Source: Dehalococcoidia bacterium UBA1151
GTDB lineage: Bacteria > Chloroflexota > Dehalococcoidia > Lucifugimonadales > Lucifugimonadaceae
Assembly: GCA_002311865.1 (NCBI GenBank)
Contig: DBZV01000032.1
Coordinates: 1 to 23,469 of the forward strand
DNA length: 23,469 nucleotides
Direction: 5' to 3'
Below, in pieces: positions 14,507 through 21,189 of this stretch (positions are counted from its first letter, which is position 1; each line of letters begins with the position of its first letter). Made by a program: the position numbers and the translations under genes. Under the pieces are notes generated by a model that saw only the letters and a program-made list of their open reading frames with translations, ran no database searches and was not told the DNA's origin.

Positions 14507-15057
14507 CGATCATTCCTCCATTCCTCTCGTGAGGTCCTTGCGGTCAGAATGGCTTCGCGCGCTTTGCGGAATCCAGATGACCGGTTGGCCTTCACATCCA
14601 TCTCGTCGATTTCGAGCATCTCGGCAATCTTGTTGACGCCAAGGTGGCGGGTTTTGCGCTCAGACGCGAACTTTTCAAGTTGCTCCTGGAGACGGTCCTC
14701 ATCCATGTCGGATATGACCTTCCAGATGCCTCGTTTCTCGAGCTCTTTGCGCTGCTCCAGGATATCGATTGTTGAATCGACGACCTGAATTCGAGTGATC
14801 ACGTTCTGGAGATTCGACTCAGCCTTGGCCTTCCGGCGGCTGGCGCGATCCATCTTGTACGCTGCCACTTCGACTTCGGCATTCGTCGTTCCAGGCTCAG
14901 AAGCAGCATCCAGGTAGCCGTCGAACTCGCTTCCAGCACGCCTTATTCGCGCAATCAGCTGGTCCTGTTCAACTTCCTGGCGTGTTCGCTCTTTGCGAAG
15001 ATCTTTGACCTTCAGGTCATCAAGCTTCTTCGCCCCACCAAACCAGAGAATTCCCAT
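14503..15057 (-). CDS. Small charged coiled-coil protein, possible PspA/ESCRT-III-like fold
   Basis: A 184-residue, highly charged, largely helical protein with no membrane span. It begins MGILWFGGAKKLDDLKVKDL; that opening and the following helices, with a break after FDGYLDAASEPGTT and then a long helix around ASRRKAKAESNLQNVITRI to DILEQRKELEKRGIW, invite comparison with the antiparallel coiled-coil hairpin of PspA/Snf7-type proteins. I have no profile match, so treat this as speculation. The C-terminal part (KIAEMLEIDEMDVKANRSSG) has no recognised motif. It is the first gene of the six-gene minus-strand operon, with AGGAGG about eight bases before the ATG, and overlaps the next gene by four bases. 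Confidence 0.75.
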   Translation of the reverse strand: MGILWFGGAKKLDDLKVKDLRKERTRQEVEQDQLIARIRRAGSEFDGYLDAASEPGTTNAEVEVAAYKMDRASRRKAKAESNLQNVITRIQVVDSTIDILEQRKELEKRGIWKVISDMDEDRLQEQLEKFASERKTRHLGVNKIAEMLEIDEMDVKANRSSGFRKAREAILTARTSREEWRNDR

Positions 15058-15150
15058 CGCATCGCCTCCTGTCTCGGGCTTCCGATCCCCCGTTGGGATC
15101 TGTGCCTGAACTCAGAATGCCGAACGTGGCGGCGGGTGTAGTGGTGCGGA

Positions 15151-15178
15151 TGTACTAAAAACGACTATTTGTGTACTA
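15151..15178. promoter_or_regulatory. Two TGTACTA direct repeats spaced 21 bp, upstream of the coiled-coil/sensor operon
   Basis: Identical heptamers TGTACTA occur at 15151-15157 and 15172-15178 (TAGTACA read in the operon's direction), start to start 21 bp, two helical turns apart. They lie about 95 bp before the operon's first ATG in the 242-bp gap shared with the divergent ceramidase-like gene. A phased pair fits a dimeric regulator such as the NarL-type protein ending the operon; this is an inference, and chance cannot be excluded. Confidence 0.35.
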
Positions 15179-15299
15179 GTGGGCGCTGGTACGGTCGGAT
15201 ACTCACCATGCGATGAACGGTTCTGCTCACACATTGACCACCTGTGCCGATTCCTCAAGCTCAATGAACCCTGTATCGTGCTGCCCGAGGTGAAGAGAT

Positions 15300-16697
15300 A
15301 TGTTGATGGCAGGTGCTGGGCGTTCTGACATAACCCCGCCGGTGGGGATTGCGCATGCCGGCTGGGGGGCGCAGACACATCAGGTGTCTCAGGGCAACGA
15401 CATGCCGCTGTACGTCACGGCGCTGGCGTTATCGAATGGCGAGACGCGCACCGCAATCGTGGACATTGATATCGCGATATTGACCGTCGATCAAGATACG
15501 GATATTCGCGCTCAAATCTCAGATCGAATCGGTATTCCGCCACAGAATCTGCGATTGTCATACTCCCACACGCACTCCGCGCCCGTGACATTCTCAGACT
15601 GGCTCACAGAAGGCATGGACCTGGTGGAGCAGTGGGTGTCAGAGCTTCCCGGCAAGTGCGTCGACGCGGTTGTTGAGGCAGTCGCGGCTCAGGTGCAAGC
15701 GGTGCCGCTGTTCGGTCGTGGTGAATGCGATATCAACATCAATCGTCGCCCGGCGGATGATCGAGGTGAGCTATTTACTGGTCGCAACTGGGATGGATTC
15801 GTGGACCATTCAGTGGAGGTTGTTGGGCTGGACACACCTGAGGGCGAGCCCATCGCCACGTTGGTCAACTACGCGTGCCACCCCACCATCATGGGGCACC
15901 CCAACAGCTGGGTGACTCCAGACTTCCCGGGACCAATGCGATGGGTAGTGGAGCAGACGGTAGGCGGCACGTGCCTGTTCCTGCAAGGGGCATCGGGCAA
16001 TCAGGGTCCGGTGAATGGCTTCACGGGCGATCTTGCGGTGTACCGCAAGGCGGGCGCGACCCTGGGCGCTGAAGCGTCGCGGGTACGCCTGACGAGCGAC
16101 CCTTATCAGCGCGAGGAAAAGCTGGTGGAGATTCTGCCATCCGGCGCAGACCTGGGCATCTACGAGGACGTGCCAATTGAGGAACCAGACGACACACTTG
16201 CCGTTTCATGGGTGGAATTTGGCCTGCCCTGCAAGGATGTTCTGCCGCTCGACGAAGCGCAAAGGGCGTACGACCAGCGGGCCTCTGAGTTGGAGGGCAT
16301 CAGAGCCTCGGGGGCATCGGGCGATGATATTCAGGCCGCCGTATCTCTGGTGATGCGGGCCAACATTGCGTTAAACGTATCCAAGAACAACGCCCGCCAC
16401 CGCGTGGGCGATACGATCACCATCAACGCCCAGGCCATTCGCATTGGCGGCGCGGTGCTGGTATCGATGCCGGTTGAGCCATTCGCGGAGCTTGGTGCGC
16501 AGATCAAGGAGAGATCGGTCTCAGAGAACACGGTCTTCTCAGGTTTCAGCAACGGTCACTATGCCTATCTGCCAACCGATATGGCACACGAAGATGGCGG
16601 ATACGAGGTTCGCGTCACACCCTTCGCGGCCGGTGCGGAAGGCATCGCAGTCGACGCATGCCTTGAGGCTATAGAACAGGTGTGGGCGGCGGAGTAG
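15300..16697 (+). CDS. Neutral/alkaline ceramidase-like hydrolase
   Basis: A 465-residue protein matching the N-terminal catalytic region of neutral/alkaline non-lysosomal ceramidases and related hydrolases of unassigned substrate. It opens with AGAGRSDITPPVG, typical of the family, and has the zinc-binding YSHTHSAP (His90, His92), a later NYACHPTIMG with a further His, and GASGNQGP. True ceramidases are secreted and longer, with a C-terminal immunoglobulin-like domain; neither a signal peptide nor that domain is seen, so a cytoplasmic amidase on another substrate is possible. The ATG at 15300 follows GAGGTGAAGAGAT. It is transcribed alone, divergent from the coiled-coil/sensor operon. Confidence 0.85.
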   Translation: MLMAGAGRSDITPPVGIAHAGWGAQTHQVSQGNDMPLYVTALALSNGETRTAIVDIDIAILTVDQDTDIRAQISDRIGIPPQNLRLSYSHTHSAPVTFSDWLTEGMDLVEQWVSELPGKCVDAVVEAVAAQVQAVPLFGRGECDININRRPADDRGELFTGRNWDGFVDHSVEVVGLDTPEGEPIATLVNYACHPTIMGHPNSWVTPDFPGPMRWVVEQTVGGTCLFLQGASGNQGPVNGFTGDLAVYRKAGATLGAEASRVRLTSDPYQREEKLVEILPSGADLGIYEDVPIEEPDDTLAVSWVEFGLPCKDVLPLDEAQRAYDQRASELEGIRASGASGDDIQAAVSLVMRANIALNVSKNNARHRVGDTITINAQAIRIGGAVLVSMPVEPFAELGAQIKERSVSENTVFSGFSNGHYAYLPTDMAHEDGGYEVRVTPFAAGAEGIAVDACLEAIEQVWAAE

Positions 16698-16699
16698 GG

Positions 16700-16807
16700 C
16701 TAGCCGCGTTCTCGACCTTCTCGAACAAAGTCGACGATCTCATCTGCTGTTAGGTCGAGATCGATTCCATCCACGTCTAAGGGTGATTTTGCTGAACAGT
16801 TATCCAT
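16700..16807 (-). CDS. Tiny ORF resembling an antitoxin C-terminal tail
   Basis: A 35-codon frame reading MDNCSAKSPLDVDGIDLDLT and then ADEIVDFVREGRERG. The last 16 residues resemble the C-terminal tails of VapB/FitA-type antitoxins, including the one in this window (TIIDAVKEGRDRDWPS). An in-frame TAG immediately precedes the ATG, so no N-terminal DNA-binding domain is attached, and no toxin gene adjoins it. It may be an antitoxin remnant, a stand-alone antidote-like peptide, or a chance frame. There is no clear Shine-Dalgarno, and the ORF lies between the ceramidase-like gene's stop and a small membrane protein gene. Confidence 0.4.
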   Translation of the reverse strand: MDNCSAKSPLDVDGIDLDLTADEIVDFVREGRERG

Positions 16808-16920
16808 CTACGAATTTTATACCCCAGGTGGCGATAGTATTGCGGGCCCCATACGGGATGCTCTCGACGAGTGTGTCGCGATGTGGGTCCGGGTGTCGAG
16901 CTTCACCTCGGGTGATTTGC

Positions 16921-17313
16921 TCACTGTCTGCGGGGTCGTTCCGAACGATCTCGCCGCGCTCCGATAATTCCGCCTGCCACGGCACCCAATATGGCACCCA
17001 CGAATGCCCCCAGGATGCCGGCTGCGACGGCAACCAGCCCCTCCCAGCCGGTTCCGCCGGTGCCGCTGCCGTACCAGGCGAGCGCACCCAGTCCGAAGCC
17101 GCCGATCAGGATTCCCGGCATTATTCCCATCAAAGCGTACCGAGACCACCGTCGCTTGCTACGAAGACCAATCACGATCAGCAGCGCGCCGATACCCAGG
17201 AATATTGCGAGCGCAATGGGTAGCTGCGGCTCTCCCGCGCTGAATATTGGCCACAGCAACAGCCCGATTATCGCGATCGTGACCGCGCCAAATATGACCT
17301 GAGTTACTCGCAT
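16921..17313 (-). CDS. Small glycine-rich membrane protein
   Basis: A 130-residue protein with four predicted spans: two near the N-terminus (VIFGAVTIAIIGLLLWPIF and PIALAIFLGIGALLIVIGL), one at ALMGIMPGILIGGFGLGALA, and a glycine-zipper-like last span (ILGAFVGAILGAVAGGIIGA). The C-terminus is basic (ARRDRSERPRRQ), suggesting a cytoplasmic tail. No family is recognised. GGGAGA six bases before the ATG supports translation. It diverges from the DUF1800 gene. Glycine-zipper segments occur in many small inner-membrane proteins, but that does not establish function. Confidence 0.65.
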   Translation of the reverse strand: MRVTQVIFGAVTIAIIGLLLWPIFSAGEPQLPIALAIFLGIGALLIVIGLRSKRRWSRYALMGIMPGILIGGFGLGALAWYGSGTGGTGWEGLVAVAAGILGAFVGAILGAVAGGIIGARRDRSERPRRQ

Positions 17314-17429
17314 TGATGATCTCCCAAATGCCTAATATGGGAAGTCCAGGCTGGAATAATCCTCGGCCTTCAAACCGCCGCTCACGAAATGCGCCGTCAA
17401 AGTAGTAACTTCCATGTCCCGGCTATTCC

Positions 17430-17435
17430 TATAGT
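17430..17435 (+). promoter_or_regulatory. Possible -10 element for the DUF1800 cassette
   Basis: TATAGT matches the sigma-70 -10 consensus at five of six positions and lies 37 bp before the DUF1800 ATG. No good -35 hexamer is found at 16-18 bp, so this is a weak call. The Shine-Dalgarno AGGAAG follows, five bases before the start. Confidence 0.3.
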
Positions 17436-17471
17436 AGACTCGGACACCCTCAAACAAGTCAGGAAGACTGC

Positions 17472-18872
17472 ATGAGCGACACCAAACTGGAACTGATGGC
17501 ACACCTGATGCGCCGCGCCGGATTTGGCGCGTCGCGCGATGAGCTTGAGCGGCGAGTCGAGGTGGGGTACGAGGAGACGGTAGAAGAGCTCCTCCACCCG
17601 GAGGCCCAGGAGCCGGTGGACTACTACGAGTTCCTCCGCTACTTCCCACTTTGGTGGAAACCCGGCACGATGGGCGGCAATGGCCACGCCGGATGGGTTT
17701 GGCGCATGATCAATACCCAGGCGCCTCTGCAGGAAAAGCTCTGCCTCTTCTACCACCAGCTCTTTGCCACCGGAGTCGCAAAGGTCGATCACTACGACGA
17801 GATCGAAAAGATGATCGACATGTTCCGCGCTAAAGGCCTGGGCAACTACAAGACCATATTGATGGAGATTGCTCGCAGCCCGGCAATGATCTACTGGCTG
17901 GACAATCACGAGAATCACGCCACTTCGGTGAACGAAAACTGGGGGCGCGAGCTTCTTGAGTTGTTCACGATGGGCATTGGCAACTACACGGAGACCGACG
18001 TTCGTGAATGCTCGCGTGCGTTTACCGGCTGGACCGTGGTTCACAAGTTACCCAGATTTCACATGGGCCGATTCGACTGGGAATTCGACTACCGGCCTGA
18101 GGACCACGATGATGGCGCGAAGATTTTTCTTGGCCACACTGGGAACTTCAACGGCGAAGAGATAGTGGACATTATCCTGGCTCAGCCCGCGACTACGAAC
18201 TTTATCGCTCGCCATCTGTACAGCTTCTTCGTAGCGGATGAGGCTCAAGTGCCAGCGTGGTCGGTGACTCCCCCAAACGACCCCGACGCCGTCAAGTTCA
18301 TTGCGGACGCGTTGACAGATAGCGATTACCACATTGAGACCGTTCTTCGAATGATCTTCAACTCTGATTTCTTCAAAGAGGCGCTCTTCACCAAGGTCAA
18401 GAATCCGACTGAAGTTGTAATCGGCACCCTCAGGCTTGTCGGCAATACGGAGCGCCCATCGCCCGAAGTAATTGGTTGGTCGCATGAGATCGCCTACATG
18501 GGCCAGGACCTGATGAATCCGCCAAGCGTGGAAGGGTGGCACTCAGGAATCGAATGGATCAACAGCGGCACGTTGATGAAGCGCACAAATTTTGTTGCGG
18601 AGTTGATTAGCGAGCACGATCGCCCGGGCGTGGCAAGCATCATCCGTCGGCTGAAATCGGTAGAAGATTCGCCGGAGGCAATCGTGGACGCCTGCCTTGA
18701 CGTCATGGGGCCGCTGGAAATTCCGACCGATGCACGTGATGAGCTCATTGAACACGCCAGAGCACTTGGGCGGTTCGACTGGAGCGACGATTCGCCGGAA
18801 GAGGGCGGCGCGGCAAAGGTCTCAGAGATACTCCAACTCATCGTTTCACTCAGGGAATACCAGTTCGCCTAG
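17472..18872 (+). CDS. DUF1800 family protein
   Basis: A 466-residue DUF1800 protein. Seen features are the opening LMRRAGFGASRDEL, the central LFYHQLFATGVAKVD, NENWGRELLELFTMGIGNYT, and the ending region with PPSVEGWHSGIEWINSGTL, all typical of the family. DUF1800 genes are very commonly followed by DUF1501 genes, as here, but the pair has no established reaction. Most described members are exported by Tat; this protein has no signal peptide, since it begins directly with the family domain, so a cytosolic role or export with a partner would have to be assumed. AGGAAG lies five bases before the ATG. It is the first gene of a three-gene cassette with DUF1501 and NHL-repeat proteins. Confidence 0.92.
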   Translation: MSDTKLELMAHLMRRAGFGASRDELERRVEVGYEETVEELLHPEAQEPVDYYEFLRYFPLWWKPGTMGGNGHAGWVWRMINTQAPLQEKLCLFYHQLFATGVAKVDHYDEIEKMIDMFRAKGLGNYKTILMEIARSPAMIYWLDNHENHATSVNENWGRELLELFTMGIGNYTETDVRECSRAFTGWTVVHKLPRFHMGRFDWEFDYRPEDHDDGAKIFLGHTGNFNGEEIVDIILAQPATTNFIARHLYSFFVADEAQVPAWSVTPPNDPDAVKFIADALTDSDYHIETVLRMIFNSDFFKEALFTKVKNPTEVVIGTLRLVGNTERPSPEVIGWSHEIAYMGQDLMNPPSVEGWHSGIEWINSGTLMKRTNFVAELISEHDRPGVASIIRRLKSVEDSPEAIVDACLDVMGPLEIPTDARDELIEHARALGRFDWSDDSPEEGGAAKVSEILQLIVSLREYQFA

Positions 18873-18925
18873 GCACCCGCGCGCAGCGCGCTAGCCGGGC
18901 CCTGGAAGAAGAAAGGAGAACCACC

Positions 18926-20059
18926 ATCACTACCGCAAAGAGCGACCCGGTAATCGTCGTCCTACAACTCACCGGCGGCAACGATTACATGAATACGGTG
19001 GTCCCATACGCAGATCCTCTATATCGAGACTATCGGCCAATTGTGAATGTTGGCGAAGAAGACGTATTGATCCTGGATGATCAGGTTGGGTTGCACCCCT
19101 CGATGGGTCCGATTCACAAGATGTACCAGGACGGTGACGTGGCGATTATTCACGGAGTGGGCTATGAGAACTCACCCCGGTCGCACTTCCGTTCCATGGA
19201 TATCTGGCACACCTGCGAGCCGGACACACTGGGAACGGAAGGCTGGCTCGCCCGTGTAGTACGTGATATCGATCCCGCGGCAGAGAACGTGGTCACGGCC
19301 GTGAGCATGGGGCCGTCGCTGTTCCGTGCTCTGGTGGGGCCAAACGTCCCCGTCGCGACGGTGGAAAACATCAACAGCTACGGGATGCTCACCGGACTCA
19401 CGCCGGAGGAGAAGCTCTCCCGCGTGCTTAGCCGTTACCGCCGGATGTACTCACCCGCAATCGGCACAGGCCCCGTGATGGACTTTCTGGGCCAGACAGG
19501 AATCGATGCGCTCAAGGGTGCGGACATTCTGGCCGCGGCACCGGCAAACTACTCGTCAGACATTGAGTATGCCAACACGACCATCGCCGACAAGCTAAAG
19601 GGCATCGCACAGATCCACATGGCAGGACTTGGCTCCAGGGTCTTCTATTGCGATCACGGCGGATTTGACACTCATGCCGACCAGATCAACACGCATACAC
19701 GTCTCTGGACCGAAGTATCAACCGCGATACGTGACTTCTTTGACGACCTTGAAGCAAAGGGCAAAGCCGACAACGTGATCGTGTTCCTGTACTCAGAATT
19801 TGGCCGCAGGGTCTACGATAACGGCGCCGGCACGGACCATGGCGCAGGCGGGGTTTGCCTGGCCATCGGGAAGGGCATCAAGGGCGGACAGTACGGTCAG
19901 TACCCCTCCACAAGGGCGTCCGATTTGGATCAGGGCGACCTGGTTCCAAGCATCGACTTCCGCAGCGTGTACACCACCATCGTGGAGGACTGGATGGGGC
20001 TGGATGCGGTTCCCGTGGTGGGCGGGACATTCGAGAAACCCGAGTTCATTCTTAATTAG
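18926..20059 (+). CDS. DUF1501 family protein, possible ATC start
   Basis: A DUF1501 (sulfatase/alkaline-phosphatase-fold-related) protein, partner of DUF1800. The first ATG in frame (18989) gives 356 residues but would cut the conserved opening strand VIVVLQLTGGNDY, which is encoded just upstream in the same frame. A strong Shine-Dalgarno AAGGAG (18913-18918) lies seven bases before an ATC at 18926, giving ITTAKSDPVIVVLQLTGGND and 377 residues. So initiation at ATC, or a mutated ATG, is likely. Other motifs are LHPSMGPIHKMYQDGDVAII, GFDTHADQ, EFGRRVYDNGAGTDHGAGG. No Tat signal peptide is seen, unlike most DUF1501 proteins. It follows DUF1800 by 53 bp and precedes the NHL gene by 15 bp. Confidence 0.85.
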   Translation: MTTAKSDPVIVVLQLTGGNDYMNTVVPYADPLYRDYRPIVNVGEEDVLILDDQVGLHPSMGPIHKMYQDGDVAIIHGVGYENSPRSHFRSMDIWHTCEPDTLGTEGWLARVVRDIDPAAENVVTAVSMGPSLFRALVGPNVPVATVENINSYGMLTGLTPEEKLSRVLSRYRRMYSPAIGTGPVMDFLGQTGIDALKGADILAAAPANYSSDIEYANTTIADKLKGIAQIHMAGLGSRVFYCDHGGFDTHADQINTHTRLWTEVSTAIRDFFDDLEAKGKADNVIVFLYSEFGRRVYDNGAGTDHGAGGVCLAIGKGIKGGQYGQYPSTRASDLDQGDLVPSIDFRSVYTTIVEDWMGLDAVPVVGGTFEKPEFILN

Positions 20060-20074
20060 GCAGACGGACGACGT

Positions 20075-21082
20075 ATGACACCAGCGCTAACAACATCGGC
20101 CGCAGGCCGGGCATACGACTTCACGCACGTGGTGGGTGGTCGCCAAACCACGGGTATGGTCAACATGGCCTTTGGTCAGGGTGATGATGTCTACCTCACC
20201 ATAAAAGATCGCTACTTTTGCGACGTGATGAAAATCACTATTGGCCCCGAGCCCGGTGACGAGGAGATCGTCACTAAGTTCAATGATTCCAGCCCGGGCG
20301 TCTTGGAACGCGGATGGCCTGCGTGCGTGGCCACCGGGCCAAATCAGAACGTGTTCGTGACAGACGAACTACGCGACCTCATCTACGAGTTCGATCTTGA
20401 TGGCAAATTCATCAGACACATTGGCGAATCAGGAAGTGGACGCGGGGAGTTCGATCGCCCGTCCGGGATAGTTATCTCCGGCGACGGCAGCATGTACGTC
20501 TCCGATACGATGAACCACCGCGTCCAGCAACTGACCACCAGCGGCGAGTTCATCGCGGAGTGGGGTGGCCGGGGCGCTGATGAAGGCCAGTTCAACGCAC
20601 CGTGGGGCATCAATGTTGATGCCAGCGGAAACGTATTCGTGGCCGACCACAAGAACGACCGTGTGCAGAAGTTTGATGCCAATGGAAACTTCCTCAGTGC
20701 CATTGGAGCGCACGGCAGCGATGCCGGTCAGTTCGATCACCCGTCAGACGTTGCTATAGATCCAGACGGTGACCTGTACGTGTGCGATTGGGCGAATGAT
20801 CGCGTTCAGGTGTTCTCTGAAGCTGGCGAATACATCCTAGAGCTTGGTGGCTCTGCGATAGAGATGTCCAAGTGGCAAAAGCGCTACGTCCAGGGCAACC
20901 CTGACGTGGCGAAGGCGCGTCGGCGGGTGGATACGCTTGAACCCGAGATAAAATTCACGCTGCCCACCGGGGTGAAGTTCGACATCAATCGCAATCGGCT
21001 GATGGTCGTCGACTCCCAGCGCTGGCGAATCCAGATCTTCGACAAGTTGAGCAACCACGCCGAACCTCAATTCAACATCTGA
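20075..21082 (+). CDS. NHL-repeat beta-propeller protein
   Basis: A 335-residue beta-propeller of NHL repeats. Successive blades share the pattern G-x-F-x-x-P-x-G-(I/V) then (M/V/L)-Y/F-V-(S/A/C)-D-x-x-N-D/H-R-V-Q: visible blades include SGIVISGDGSMYVSDTMNHR, WGINVDASGNVFVADHKNDR and SDVAIDPDGDLYVCDWANDR, with more diverged blades at each end (about six in total). Such propellers bind proteins, RNA or ligands, or act as lyases; no catalytic residues can be identified. No signal peptide is seen. It starts 15 bp after the DUF1501 stop, so it probably belongs to the same operon. Its role may be to scaffold or sense a ligand for that pair, an inference. Confidence 0.92.
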   Translation: MTPALTTSAAGRAYDFTHVVGGRQTTGMVNMAFGQGDDVYLTIKDRYFCDVMKITIGPEPGDEEIVTKFNDSSPGVLERGWPACVATGPNQNVFVTDELRDLIYEFDLDGKFIRHIGESGSGRGEFDRPSGIVISGDGSMYVSDTMNHRVQQLTTSGEFIAEWGGRGADEGQFNAPWGINVDASGNVFVADHKNDRVQKFDANGNFLSAIGAHGSDAGQFDHPSDVAIDPDGDLYVCDWANDRVQVFSEAGEYILELGGSAIEMSKWQKRYVQGNPDVAKARRRVDTLEPEIKFTLPTGVKFDINRNRLMVVDSQRWRIQIFDKLSNHAEPQFNI

Positions 21083-21166
21083 GTCAGACTCGCCATTATC
21101 TGAACCTGGCACACCCGCGTCCAGTTGTGTGAAACATTCACTACGCAAACCTGCGCCCGCACTAGA

Positions 21167-21172
21167 TAGAAT
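21167..21172 (+). promoter_or_regulatory. Possible -10 element for lysS-serS
   Basis: TAGAAT (one mismatch to TATAAT) lies 17 bases before the lysS ATG, predicting a leader of about ten bases. No Shine-Dalgarno precedes that ATG, so a near-leaderless transcript is possible. No convincing -35 is found; confidence is low. Confidence 0.3.
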
Positions 21173-21189
21173 TGACGCTCGCATAAAAA

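Noticed and set aside
15058..15299. Riboswitch or small RNA in the divergent gap
   Set aside because: No conserved riboswitch core or extended stem array was seen; only the TGTACTA repeats stand out.
17397..18044. 215-codon minus-strand ORF opposite the DUF1800 gene
   Set aside because: It is opposite a clearly conserved family and has composition typical of antisense shadows.
21129..21141. Small hairpin GTGAA-ACA-TTCAC as terminator after the NHL gene
   Set aside because: Only five base pairs, three-base loop, no T-tract.
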